From assembly GCA_026122225.1 (NCBI GenBank), contig JANEZZ010003061.1, positions 1,860,001 to 1,924,000 of the forward strand: DNA of 64,000 nucleotides. The letters are read 5' to 3'. Each line of letters opens with the position of its first letter. The stretch's first letter is position 1. A program made the position numbers and the translations under genes. The notes under the pieces are model-generated. The model made no database searches. It was not told the DNA's origin and worked only from the letters and a program-made list of their open reading frames with translations. This document shows, in pieces, positions 21,608 through 32,769 of this stretch. This DNA comes from Heloderma charlesbogerti. Its lineage: Eukaryota; Chordata; Lepidosauria; Squamata; Helodermatidae.

Positions 21608-21989
21608 TGTTGCTTTGTTGCTCAGTTGTTCAGCCGTGTCTGACTCTTCATGACCCCATGGACCATAGCACGCCAGGCCTTCCTGTCCTGCGCTCTCTCC
21701 CAGAGCATGCTCAAATCCATATTCATTGCATCAGTGATGCTATCTAGCCATCTCATCCTCTGCCGTCCCCTTCTCCATTTGCCTTCAGTCTTTCCCAGCA
21801 TCAGGGTCTTTTCCAGAGAGTTTTCTCTTCACATTAGGTGGCCAAAATATTGGAGCTTCAGCTTCAGTCTTTGTCCTTCCAATGAGCAGTCAGGGTTGAT
21901 TTCCTTTAGGATTAACTGGTTTGACCTCCTTGCAGTCCAGGGGACTCGTAAGAGTCTTCTCCAACACCACAGTTCGAAAGCATCAATTC
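21608..21989 (-). mobile_element. BovB/RTE LINE 3' fragment
   Basis: It contains the BovB 3' hallmark ttgttcagccgtgtctgact and catggaccatagcacgccag. The minus-strand frame 21829-22029 has AFELWCWRRLLRVPWTARRSN and LKLQYFGHLM. The element stops exactly where the foldback element at 21990 begins, within the segment that reads agttcgaaagcatcaattct in the other BovB copies. The BovB does not resume on the far side. Confidence 0.9.
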
Positions 21990-22888
21990 TAGGGATGTAC
22001 GAAAGTACCTTTTCGCAGCTTGGTGTCACGGTGGGGGGGAGGCGCTTCGCTTCTCCCCCCGAAGTTCAGGCAAGGGGGGGGAGGTGTCCCGCCTCGCCCG
22101 GTCGAAATTCAGGCTGGGGAGAAGCGCCCCGTCTCCCCGGCTGCAAAAAAAAAAAAAAAAAAAGACCCCGTGATAGGCTACGTGACGATTTACGTAGCCT
22201 ATCACGGCTAGATTTCCAAAGTCAGCTGTGATAGGCTACGTAAATCATCACGTAGCCTATCACGGGTGACTTTGGGGGGGGGGGAAAGCGCGTACGGAAA
22301 TGGCGGCGCCTCATGGGGCGCCACCATTTGCATTCCTTATTTTGGCACGTCTAGTCTACGTAAAGATTTACGTAGACTACGGTGAAAATAAGGGCAACGC
22401 AAATAGCGTAGTCTATAATAGCGTAGACGTACGGCGTAGTCTACGTAAATCTTTACGTAGACTACCGGGACCAAATAAGGAATGCAAATGGCGGCGCCCA
22501 TAGGCGTATGCGTTTTTTTTTTCTTTCTTTCAAAGTCACCCGTGATAGGCTACGTAACGATTTACGTAGCCTATCATGGCTGACTTTGGAAATCTAGCCG
22601 TAATAGGCTATGTTAATCGTTACGTAGCCTATCACGGGTTTTTGTGGTCTTTTTACACTTTGTAATGGCAGCGGCGGCAGCCGGTCAGAAGACCGGCTGC
22701 CGCCTCCGCCCCCGACGAAAGGCCGACGAACCGCCGCCGGGACCCGCCGCCAGGAGGGACCTTCGCCAAAGGTAAGTCCCATCCCGGGGGGGTGGGGGGG
22801 CGGAGAATTTCACCGCCAATTTCGGGGGGCCAAATGCGTTGGCGCTTGGCCCCCTGAAGATTCGGGGAGAAATTCTCTGCCATCCCTA
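21990..22888 (+). mobile_element. Foldback hAT-like element, long form (899 bp), no target duplication
   Basis: It starts TAGGGATGTACGAAAG and ends GCCATCCCTA. The interior inverted repeat at about 22168-22638 has GATAGGCTACGT hairpins, AGTCTACGTAAAG hairpins and CAAATGGCGGCGCC/GGCGCCGCCATTT-type hairpins. Near the right end there is GCAGCCGGTCAGAAGACCGG and AAGGTAAGTCC (about 22769-22779). The flanking 8-mers ATCAATTC and TGATTCAC do not match. The left flank is BovB but the right flank is not, so one side has been rearranged. Confidence 0.85.
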
Positions 22889-23273
22889 TGATTCACATAC
22901 TATGAAAAGAGGTATTACTTGCACCACATCCACCACACAGCCCTGAGGTGAAGCCGTTTTAGAGATGAAGTTGAAGAGATGAGGTTGGATCCAGGATCTG
23001 CCTTCCACTGACTGAAGAGCTCCACTCAAAAAAGGTGCCTCTGCCCAATTTTGGGAAATCTCCCCGCTCTTCCTGCACCATGGGCTTACTCCATCCAGCA
23101 GGTCCCCTGACCCATTTTCAGGGGGCTGGAGGGCCTACCATAGGAAGGAGGGGGTGGGGAAGTCTGCATGTGCCCAAGTCTGGATCCAACCCCAGAGGTG
23201 TATGTCCAAACATGCAGTAAACATATGCCCCAAAGTCTTGGGCTATCATGGCTCCCAGGCATACCTCTACCTT
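22889..23273. other. Unassigned
   Basis: No gene or named repeat. The G-rich segment near 23150 is not part of the adjoining elements. Confidence 0.35.
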
Positions 23274-23336
23274 GGGGGTGTTCACACAACACACTCAGTG
23301 GTCGACTGTGGCTTGTTTTGAGCCGTGGGTTGTTTG

Positions 23337-24098
23337 TAGGGATGGGTGAACCCATCTCCATCCAGGGTGGGAGGAGCTCGATGAGCTGCTCCCCCCAGTC
23401 ATGTGAGCCACCCGTCGTCTCCACGCCAAGGACTCCAGCCAAGCCTTCTCCTTTATGTGCACAAGGGCTTGACTGCCGAGTCCTTGGCGTGGCCAGCCTC
23501 CAGTGCTCTCGCCCTGGCCTACTCTAGAGGAGGCCAGGGCGAGGGTGCTGGGATGCCGTTGATGCCCTTCTTCCTCACACTGGCCTTCAAGGGCTGGGCA
23601 CAGGGAAGAAGGGCCTCAGCGCAGCCAGGGCTGGTATAGCTGGGATGGGGGGAATGATCATTCCTGTCTCCCGCTCCCATCCTGGGCCAGCTACACGGTG
23701 GCAGTGGCTCGATGAGAGTGGGCTGGTGAGAGGGGCTTCCCTCTTGCCTCCCTCCTCCTGTCAAGCCACTGCCTTCATAGGAGCTGGGAGGGGAGGGGAG
23801 GGGGAGAAAGGATTGCTCTCCCCCCAGCTGTGCACCCAGAGGATTTTTTTTTTAAAAAAATTATTAAATCTTGCACACAATGGCTGGTTGGAAAGTACCG
23901 TCCATTGTGAGCAAGATTTAATTTACAAAAAATAGCAAGTTGTCATTTGTGACTTGGCTGCGGGTGCTCACGGATGGCGCTGTAAGTCCCTGAAGCTGAG
24001 TGTGTGGGGGTGGGGATTCGGCGAGCTGCGTCCAGGGGGCTGAGCAGGGGGGAGTCCATTGGACTTCACCCCCTGGATGGACGCTTGCGACATCCCTA
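23337..24098. mobile_element. hAT-like multi-hairpin element, unrelated interior (762 bp)
   Basis: It starts TAGGGATGGGTGAACCC and ends GCGACATCCCTA, with perfect duplications GTTGTTTG (23329-23336, 24099-24106). The interior differs from the TACGTA family but is also a string of hairpins. Arms lie at 23421-23435/23478-23492 (15 bp), 23508-23520/23531-23543 (13 bp), 23700-23709/23764-23773 (10 bp) and 23863-23883/23902-23922 (20 of 21). There is also a perfect palindrome GGAATGATCATTCC (23651-23664). It has no transposase. Confidence 0.85.
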
Positions 24099-24321
24099 GT
24101 TGTTTGTTGAAATGTGAGTTAGCATGTTTTTCTGAATGCAGCACGTTATCCGCAGGGTGGGTTATCATGTTGTATGAATGCAGCCAGGCTGGCTTGTTAA
24201 CCATGTAGTGCAGCCTGTTAAACACCCTGAACAACCCAACAAAAAAACATGGGTTCTCAAGGTGGCTTATTTGAAAAAATAAGCCACACTGCATGGTTAA
24301 CAAGCCACCCTGGCTGCATTC

Positions 24322-24421
24322 AGATTATTATTATTATTAGTAGTAGTAGTATTAGTATTAGTATTATTTACATTTCTATACTGCTCAATAGCCGGAGCTC
24401 TCTGGGTGGTTTGCAAAGATT
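24322..24421 (-). mobile_element. L2-type 3' tail fragment
   Basis: An (ATT/AGT)n stretch is followed by ctatactgctcaatagccgg and ctctctgggtggtttgcaaa. This is the reverse complement of the L2 3' end seen at about 17630-17670 (gaaccgcccagaaagctatg). Confidence 0.65.
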
Positions 24422-24523
24422 GCAGACAACATGCTAACCCACGGTTCAACAAACAACCCATGGTTCAAAACAACCTACATTCAAACGCAGAGCATGGGTT
24501 AGTGTACTGTGTGAACTGCCCCC

Positions 24524-27500
24524 TTATGTTTGCAGGTACATATCTCCCTTCAAACAATATGGGTTCACCAAGGACAAGATGCTGAAAAACCCCCCAGAGA
24601 ATTGCCTAATTTAGTAGCAATATATTTAGTAACAATATATTTTCTGAACAAACGCAAATAATGGAATGTTGTCCCTAAAGGATTTAACATTCGGGCCTTT
24701 GTTTTTCACTCACTAAACCTAGGTGCATTGAATCGTTTATGCTCTGACTTCAGAACAAAAGAATGTGCTAAAAACACACACACACACACACACATGCACA
24801 CACACACAGAGAGAGAGAGAGACTGACACACACACACAGACTGAGACACACACAGAGAGAAAATGAAACTGACACACCCCTTGAATTTGGTTACATAGAA
24901 ACTTTGACGCTGTTTTGTCATCATCATTATGGACCAACATAGGAACAGCGTACTAAAATGTTAAGATAGTTGCATCCGGAAAGGCAAGGGTTGGTTGAAA
25001 GGGGCATGAAAATAGCACTGAAAGACCAGTTCTCCCCACAGATGCAAAAGGAACAAAGCTGGAAATGAACAGACCTAATGGCTTCTCGGTGCCTTCCATT
25101 TTTCAGTTCTAAAGAGCATCACTGTGCCTAGCAAGTGAAACAGAGATCAGCAATCATCAAAGAGACATCCTAGAGAGCAGAGAAAGAGTACAGTGAAGGG
25201 CAGGCAGTAAATGGAGGCAGGAATTGAAAGATCAAGTAGGTTAGATAACTGGTCAGCAGAGTCTTGAGAGGCAGCCAGATAACAGGTGGTAGTAGGCAAG
25301 AGTGGTCTGACCCAGGGAATTGGTATCAGTCTTTCTGTCAATCAGAAGGTAAGAAGCTAATTGGGGGCCCTGGAAGGCTAGCTAAACTTCTATAGCATGA
25401 TTCTGGCTTGAGAGATGGGATGATCCTTTAGTCTGCTGTGATGGTGGGGTGCACACTGCCGTTTTGTAAACAAATGGGAAGGAATCCAACTTACTTACCT
25501 TGTTTTGCTGGAAACTCAGGAGCCAGCTGCAGCAATCTTGTATTTAAGGTACGCATTATCAAATTGACCTTGGTAGAATTAAATGACGCGGTCTTGTTTC
25601 CCAAAGCAGGAAATGTACCATGAGAGAACCTTGTGCAAGTGTGAAGTGCAGAACTGAATGGGCAAGAAGAAATGAGTTAGAGGAACTCTGCTTGCTTATC
25701 CTTCATGACAGCAGCAATATAAACTGCCAGAGGCGGAGAAAGTCATCACTGATTTAGAGCCCTGGATGCGTTGGTCTGAGAGTCAACATGGAAACATCAA
25801 GGTGATGCAAATGAAACCCTGTGACAACCTCCAGCCATTTATCAGGACCTGAAAGGAAACAGCAAATAATCCACCAGGCATGACAATCATATCAGCTGAA
25901 ACAAAGCAGGAACATCATGATCAACTTGCCCCTGGATGTTACCCTCAGGTATCATGCATGACAACATCATGGGGGTGGTGGGACTTCAGGGGGTGGGGAA
26001 ATCTTGGCTCAGAGTGGGGAAGAAATTTAGGAGTGTTTAAAAATCCACTAAGGATGTGAATGTCCAAGTGTTTCCAAAGTGATACAATAACCAGTAGAAG
26101 GCAAAAAGGTTTTAAACCACTTTCACATCTGGGGACTCGATGCATATAGCCTTGCCACTGCCAACACTGTAGAACTGCAGTCATGGCTGGTCCTGAACCA
26201 CTCCAGGAAGCAATTCAGATATAGAGAAGAAGCAAGCTGCCATGCCCTCAAAGCTAGGATAGATGTTTATAACCCTTTCCACACTGAGGATTCCAAGCAA
26301 GATTACAAGACCACACTTCATGTTGGCTTCTATATTGGTAAAATATTCTGTATGGAAAGTTATAGGCCCTATAGAGAGAAAAGGGAGTGACTGGCAGAAA
26401 GCAAAAGAGGGGAGAGGGGGAGAGAAGAGTGGCTTCGCTCACTTTGGCTTTGGCTCCACCCACCATTGACTATGGTCCCTAACTGACCTTTTCTGTGGGT
26501 CAATGGCCTCCATAGGAAAAAAAGTTCCTGACTCTGGGGGTATCTGCACAGGGCTTTTACTCCAGTTCCACTCCACCCCAAGTCGATCATGTCAGATGAC
26601 ATATGCTCCTCTCTGTAGCTAACCCAGCATTCCTTGCCCCAAATCTGGGTTTTTTTCAAACCCCCTTTGTATCAGATTTTCCCATCACAGCAGCTTCAGT
26701 GTAGTTTGAGAGTCAGCTAGCTTCAGCACAGGATGGTGGAAATGGTGCTGACTGGCAGAAGGGAAAGTTGTGGGGGGGGGCGCGAGCAGGCGGAGAGCAG
26801 AGGTCTAAACATGCCTACCAAGAAGTAACTCATTGTCTTCAATTGCACTTTGCTGAGTACAGGGGCAGAGGGGTTGGGAGAATTCCTTTGCCTGTTGTTT
26901 GAGTGTGGGAGTGGGGCAGGGGCGGGAGCCAGCCCTTTTTCGTTGCTGCTTTGAAACTGCGCTGATGCAAACGTGGGCTTAGTCCCTGCCTCTCGGTTTA
27001 AATACTCATTGAGCACGGAGCGGGGAGGGGAGGGGAGCCCTGCTCCTCTGGAACTGCATAACTACAAAGGAGGGCAGCTAAGAAAGGGTGGAGGCCTGTT
27101 GATTCGAAGCTGCGTAGCTAAGAAAGGGTGGATGCCACAGCAGACATTTTTCATGAATGTGTGTTCAGAAGCACTTCATTGAGACTGTGTGGGAGGAGGG
27201 GTGGGGGAAGCCTGTTGATCGGTCAGTTAATGTACACCAAAGACAACATGCTAGTCGCTCTCTCTCCTCGCCGGCTCCACCCGCTCTGCTATCAGCGCCT
27301 CTTGTGCTCCCACTCATTCTGCTCAGTCTCCTGGCTGTGGCGGTTGCCTGCCTGCCCGCCTGCCTGCCCGCCCGCCTCATAAATGTGTGTGTGTAGGTGG
27401 GCTACATAATGTAATGAATCTCTATTCGTAAGCAAGTCCCCCATTGCACTTTGTTGAACCTGTGAGGGAGGAGGGGAGCGGGAGCAAGTCTGCACTCATT

Positions 27501-28007
27501 GGCTGCCCCACACCTACTCACCCACCCCACCCCGGGACTCATGCACCCCACCCCACCCCACCCCAACTAATGCGGCTTCAGTTCCCATTTGCCCCTCAAA
27601 AGCAGAGGAATACAGTGCTTTACTGGGTTGCGTGTGCCGTGGAAGGAGCTCATTCATTTCTATGAAAATGCGGATTGTGCCCAAATTGCTTCACAAAGCA
27701 TTTCCGTTTAGATTGCCCCCCCCACTATTGGGTTTATGTTAATCTCCACAGAACCCTCAGCAGAAACAAAGGGTGTTCGCATTTGCATCCAATGACTGTC
27801 CTGTATTTCAATATCTCTAAATGTTTAAAAAGAGAAATGTGTATCTAGAAAGCCTAACTGGTTTTGTTTTAGCATGTGTTTTCATAGCCAAATGAAAGGG
27901 TAACAGATGGAGGACAAATTGGGTTAAGAGGGCGAGCACTACAATATTTTTTTAAACCCCCAGCAACCCCTGATTATTGGAACATAAATCATCATTTGAT
28001 GAAAAAC
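24524..28007. other. Unassigned; simple repeats and a GC-rich stretch
   Basis: No coding exon was recognised. (CA)n/(GA)n tracts lie at 24773-24860. A purine-rich run at 26395-26435 sits in a segment resembling 46770-46870. Bases 26750-27720 are G/C-rich with loosely repeated motifs (see findings). A (CCTG/CCCG)n run lies at 27346-27378, and CCCCA repeats lie near 27527-27565. Confidence 0.35.
24773..24860. repeat. (CA)n and (GA)n microsatellite
   Basis: Alternating CA and GA dinucleotide tracts. The Cys/Val and Ser/Leu-rich frames across it are artefacts. Confidence 0.9.
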
Positions 28008-28656
28008 TAGGGGTGTACGAAACCCCACTTACCTGGCTCCGCTTGGGTCCGCAGGTGGGGGGAAGTGATCCGTTCCTCCCCCCAGAATCCTCGACAGGGG
28101 GGGAGGTGATCCATTCCTCCCCTCCGGAATCCTGCCCGGCCAGCTCTGCTCCTCAGCCAGTCCGCAGAGCCACCGGCCAGGCTGATCCTCAGCAGGGCCT
28201 CCACCCGCTGCTGGGGACGCAAATGGCATCCTGCATAGGGGACGCCATTTGCGTCCCTACGCTAGCCTGTGATAAGCTACATAAATATTTACGTAGCCTA
28301 TCATGGCTAAAGCAGGGACGCAAATGGCATCCCCTACGCCATTTGCGTCCCCGCTTTAGCCGTGATAGGCTATGTTAATATATATGTAGCCTATCACGGG
28401 CAAGCATAGGGACGCAAATGGCGGCCACTACGATGGCCGCCATTTGCAGCCGCAGCAGCCTGGCAGCAGGTGGAGCTGCCACTGCCACTTCATCCGCTGC
28501 CGCTGCCGCAGCCGCCACCGCCGCCGCATCCGCCACCAGGTAGGTCCATCCCGGGGGGATTCCACGGGGTGGCGGGGGGGAGGCCGTTCCACCACGGACT
28601 CAGGGGGGCCGGATTCTTTAGACTGGAGTCTGTGGCAGAATTCTCTGACATCCCTA
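28008..28656 (+). mobile_element. Foldback hAT-like element, short form (649 bp)
   Basis: It starts TAGGGGTGTACGAAACC and ends CTCTGACATCCCTA, with perfect duplications TGAAAAAC at 28000-28007 and 28657-28664. The interior inverted repeat is centred on a hairpin at about 28319-28347 (GCAAATGGCAT / GCCATTTGCG). It is flanked by TAGGCTA hairpins and then by GACGCAAATGGC hairpins at about 28216-28256 and 28410-28446. The AGTCTACG modules of the long form are absent. A perfect outward donor-like CCAGGTAAGT lies on the minus strand at 28027-28036, and CAGGTAGGT lies near the right end. Confidence 0.92.
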
Positions 28657-28664
28657 TGAAAAAC

Positions 28665-28959
28665 AATGTACCCAAATGGGTGACCACACATTCAGTAGTG
28701 AGAGAATCACCTACAATACTTGTTCAAACCTTGGCAGATATTATCAAATTTGTGAATGAAGCCTTGTAGTGCAGTTCTTGCAGTGGTTGTATTTAAAGTT
28801 GTTTAAAGTCTTCATGAGGGTTCCCCAGCCAATCCCAATCCCCAGCCTTCTGAACAGTAGATGGTGATGAAACTGGGGTTGGCCCAGTTCAGCCCACGAG
28901 TCAAAATGGTGTGATGTCAATACAGAGTTCTCCTACACCATACGTTAAGGCCTCTGGAT
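28665..28959. other. Unassigned
   Basis: No recognisable feature. Confidence 0.35.
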
Positions 28960-29091
28960 CAGAGGTAGGCAAGCTGGTGCCTTGCAGATGTTTTGGACCA
29001 GCCAACATGGCCAATGGTCAGGAATTATGGGAACTGTAGTCCAAAACATCAGGAGGAAACCAAGTTGCCATCCCCTACTCTAGAGGAATGG
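28960..29091. mobile_element. Small hairpin MITE, hAT-like
   Basis: The left arm reads cagaggtaggcaagctggtg and gatgttttggacc. The right arm has the complement (ggaactgtagtccaaaacat, then gttgccatcccctactcta). A 'ccaacatggccaatggtcag' core lies between them. No convincing target duplication was seen. Confidence 0.6.
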
Positions 29092-29094
29092 ACT

Positions 29095-29416
29095 GTACAA
29101 AATTATGCATGGTGCAGAGAAAGTGCATAGGGAGACATTTTTCTCCTCATAATTCTAGAACTCAGGGTCATCCCATGAAGCTGATTGGTGGGAGATTCAG
29201 GACAGATAAAAGAAATACTTCTTCATACAGTGTATAGTTAAACTATGGAATTCGCTTCCACAAGATGTAGAGATGGCCACCACGTTGGATGGCTTTAAAA
29301 GGGGATGTCCTGCTTGTGGGTTTCCAGTGGGTAGCTGGTTGGCCACTGTGTGAACAGAATGTTGGACTAGATGTACTCTTGGTCTGATCCAGCATGGCTC
29401 TTCTTATGTTCTTATG
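29095..29416 (+). mobile_element. CR1 3' end (second subfamily), internally deleted
   Basis: The segments catcccatgaagctgattgg, gggagattcaggacagataa and gtgtgaacagaatgttggac match the 3' parts of the copies at 40540 and 54460. The segment between the 'ttttaaaagg' and 'tcctgcttgtgggt' landmarks is missing here. Confidence 0.85.
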
Positions 29417-31075
29417 TACCGTTCAGACTGGTGCTGAAACAGTAAACAGGAGCAGATTTTTCCATGTAAAAATGACCTTTATGATATTTTGTATAAGGGA
29501 AAGTCCAAGAGTATACCTAGGATTAGAAGAACTTTGAGTTAATTGTTTGCTTTCATTTGAAATATACTAATCTACAGCACAGAACAGAGCTCAGCTGATT
29601 TCTGCCCTACACAGGCTATTTTCTCTTGTGGAATCCCCACAGTTGACCAATGTGTTTTACATTTGCAAAGTAATAATATATATTTCAGGATCACTGAACA
29701 GTTAAGGCATAACTAAGCTGTGTGTTCCTGAGTATGAACAGTAGCTTAGGAAAATATAAGTGCCTTGCTGGTTGGATCAGACCCTTCCAGCTTTCTTTGC
29801 AAATATCCTAGCAACCACCATAAGGTGACAAACTGGAAATTGGCCAGTGGCTCACCTGTGGACCATGGTCTGTCTTCTCCCTACCCCAGAGTATAATGAG
29901 TAATGCTCCTTACCTGCATGGTCAAGTAAGGAGCTCATACTCATTTCCATTTTTATAAGTACACATCTCTGACCAGAAGGCATCTGGAAATTATGCTAGA
30001 GGAATGTCTGCTCTCACTGTGTTTGTAGCTTATATGCTGGCAGTCAGCTGTTTGTGCAATTAAAAAATTAAAAGGGAAGAAGTACAGGGCTGGTTTAGTA
30101 GTAAAAGGAAGCACTGGATATCTCTGGAAACACAGAAAGCTGCCAAAAGAACTGAGAGAACCAACCAAAATTGGTAGAAAAAACAAATAAGCTGGTTCAT
30201 ACAAAATGGCTGCCTGTAGCAGCTGTATCAGTGCAACAGCTTTTCATGCGCATCAGACATATTCTCTGCAGCAATGGAAAGATAAATGATTGGGGTGGCA
30301 TAGAAACAATATGATACAGTACACATAGAGACAGGTGCAGTAGGGAACCATCTAAACTGGTGTCTTTGTGGTGGCCATTTTGGGGCCATCAGTCCCCTCA
30401 GAACTGTAAATACGACCTTCCGTTCACCTGGGGGGGTTTCCTCCAAACCAACCAACCAGATTGCCTGAATAAATACTCCTTCTCTAGATACTCTGGACAT
30501 GCACAAACTTCACATACACAATATCCATACACACAGTACAGCCAAGAAAAAAAGCTTCCCAGGACTTCTCATTCCAGGTAGCTATTGGTAATAACATCCA
30601 ATTCTAAAATGAGGTGATTTTTTTCTATATTTGTCACTATTACATAGCTGACAGTATTCAATGAACAACTCTTGATATAGTACTATTTTTACATGAGAAG
30701 AGTTGAAGTGCTCCAAGTTTTACTTGTAGCTATATTTAGCCCTGATTGTTATCTATAGCTCTTCTGAGGCATATCTTGTGAAACAATAGTTTCTGACACA
30801 TGTAGGGCAAAAAAGGCAACCATCAGAAGATCTGTTCAGTAGCTTCCTTTAACTCCTTTTGAAAATTAGCACAGTGATGCTAATTCCAAAATTCGCAATT
30901 CTGTAAATTCTGAGAGCTAGATAAAATGTATAGAAATGTTTTTGTAATTTGTTTCCATAATTTGTTCTACTTCTGCACAGAGGAGACAGATACTGTTCAA
31001 GCATTAAGCCTCATCTTCATCTTTCTTAGCTTTAACAGAAGTTTCCAATCTTTCTCCACCTGTGCCTATATAACC
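29417..31075. other. Unassigned; no gene recognised
   Basis: AT-rich, high-complexity sequence without visible repeats or protein motifs. Confidence 0.35.
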
Positions 31076-31079
31076 CTGC

Positions 31080-31420
31080 CCACATGTTAAGATCAGCTAC
31101 AGAGGCCCTGTTCATAAGCCTGCCAGGAGGAGGAATCAAGTTGGCAGGCACAAGAGACAGGGACTTTTAGGTAGTGGCCCCTCCCTTGTGCAGCTCTTGC
31201 CCTTGGAGAAATATCATTAACTCCCTCCCTGCTTTCTTTTAGGTGGGCCCCCAAAACATTTTTATTTAAGACTGCTTTTAAATGAAAGGGTAGGGTAAGT
31301 TTGTATGTTGTTCTTTGTCATCCTGATTTTATCTCTTATGGTTGAATAGCTAGCTGAAATGATACTATTTTATTGCTCTTTCTTCTCATAATTGTATGTG
31401 TTTTTTGTTTTTAATATTGA
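31080..31420 (+). mobile_element. Decayed L2 3' end
   Basis: The segment cttttaggtgggcccccaaa then catttttatttaagactgct resembles the L2 C-terminal 'lktylF' region and 3' UTR. It ends in T-rich sequence just before a CR1 tail. It is highly diverged. Confidence 0.4.
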
Positions 31421-32065
31421 ATCATAGAATCGTAGATGTCAGGGTGGAAACTGAGCCCATAGAGCCCCAGAGCTGTTCTGATTCTGAGGAGGAACAGCAA
31501 TCGGTGGGAGAGGAGCCCACTCATCTCTCACAAGCACAGCAGCTGGCAGAGATTCCTCCTGCCAGCATTCCTGGGATAGTGACCCTGGCAGTGAGAGAGC
31601 GCTGGAGGAGGGGGGCTTGCTGGACGCTCGGCGCAGACTCAGGGAGCGACGACAGATGGAGGACGCGGAAAGGATGCACTCCACTCATTTGCCACTAAAA
31701 CAACGGTCGTGTCCTGACGACCCAAGGGAAAGAGAGAGGATCTCTCCATAGCCCATAAGTTCAGAGTCTTACCACAGTTCTCCTTCAAACGGGGACCAAC
31801 TGCCTTACCTGGAGCTTAGGCTACTCTGCTATCTGTCCCCAGTGCAGTTCCTTGCTTAGTTGCTAGTGATTAGTATCTGTAAGAGTCATAAAGGAATAAA
31901 GCCTTGGAAAGAATCCTCGTCGTCTGTGTCCTGAGTTGGCTATTGGAGGGGACTGCAAGAGGCAGCTAGGGCGCTCCTGACAGCAGAATAGTAGGGTTGG
32001 AAGGGGCCTTTAAGACCATCGAGTCCAACCCCTTGCTCAATGTAGGAATCCAAGTCAGGATTTCA
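31421..32065 (-). mobile_element. CR1 3' end split by a solo LTR
   Basis: The CR1 octamer tail (gaatcatagaatcgtaga) lies at 31421-31436. CR1 resumes at 31983 with tagtagggttggaaggggcc and runs to about 32065. Removing 31437-31982 and one copy of the 5-bp duplication restores a continuous CR1 end. Confidence 0.88.
31437..31982 (+). mobile_element. Solo LTR (546 bp), probably Ty3/Gypsy-like
   Basis: It begins TGTCAGGG and ends CTCCTGACA, a perfect 7-bp terminal inverted repeat with TG...CA ends. It is flanked by 5-bp duplications GTAGA (31432-31436) and GCAGA (31983-31987) that differ at one base. A polyadenylation signal AATAAA sits at 31895-31900, followed by a GT-rich segment, which sets the orientation. 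No internal retroviral or retrotransposon genes are present, so it is a solo LTR left by LTR-LTR recombination. The Ty3/Gypsy assignment is inferred from the 5-bp duplication and overall look only. The open frame across its 5' part has no recognisable domain. Confidence 0.78.
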
Positions 32066-32769
32066 TTATATTTAATATGCTGCCTTGAGAAAATATGAGT
32101 ATTTTAAGACGCAGTGTATGCAACGTTTATATAAAATAAATAATAACAGAAAATTCCATTAAAAGAATCGGAACTGTACGACGATATGGTAATGCTTTGG
32201 CACAGCTCCTATACATTCCAATGCAGCTTGCACAGGAGAACTTCCTGGTGGATTGTTCTGAGAGCTTTTATCTAATCATATATTTAGGGTATGCCTAAAT
32301 AGAAATCCTGTAGATCAATAGTATTTGCTCCCTTCGTGGTGCGCTTATGGACTATTCTGCTCTCAGGCAGAACATATTTTTTCCCCCTATCAGCACACTA
32401 AAAGCCAAGTTGATGCATTCATTTTAGTGCTCTACTGTGAGAAATAGCTGTGTGAAAATTGCACCTTTTTACTGATCAGATTTGCTGCTTTTGTATTCAG
32501 CTGAAAGCAGCTCACCTGGCTTTAAAGAAGAAAATCTTTTTTTAGTACTTTTTAGTCCTGTTAGCTGTGCAGAATCATCATCATCATCAACATCATCATC
32601 ATCATCATCATCATCATCCCTGTTCTCTTAGAATGACCAGCTAAAGGCAATATCAGATAATAATTTTAAAATTCCAGTTGTAGATACATCTGTTTAAAAT
32701 CAGTAACTTCGCTTGATGACTTAGGGCATCATCTCAGAATAATAGGATAATCTTATGTTATTCTTCTCA
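32066..32769. other. Unassigned, with (ATC)n microsatellite
   Basis: No gene was seen. An ATC/CAT trinucleotide run lies at 32574-32618. Confidence 0.4.

Larger units (their letters stand above)
23274..24523. mobile_element. Large TIR (foldback) DNA element with nested insertions
   Basis: The left end reads GGGGGTGTTCACACAACACA. The right end, reverse-complemented, reads GGGGGCAGTTCACACAGTAC. The arms continue with tggcttgttttgagccgtgg against ccatggttcaaaacaaccta. Inside are the hAT element 23337-24098, a second pair of inverted segments (ggctgcattcag/ctgaatgcagcc type at about 24137 and 24313), and an L2 tail at 24322-24421. The superfamily is not clear, because I cannot identify a target duplication. 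Confidence 0.65.

Noticed and set aside
24706..24940. Cys/Val-rich open frames that look like membrane proteins
   Set aside because: They are translations of CA/GA microsatellite and have no start context or homologues.
31396..31698. Open frame of 100 codons with a Glu/Ser-rich protein
   Set aside because: It starts in L2/CR1 sequence and runs into the solo LTR. It has no domain match that I recognise and no exon signals.
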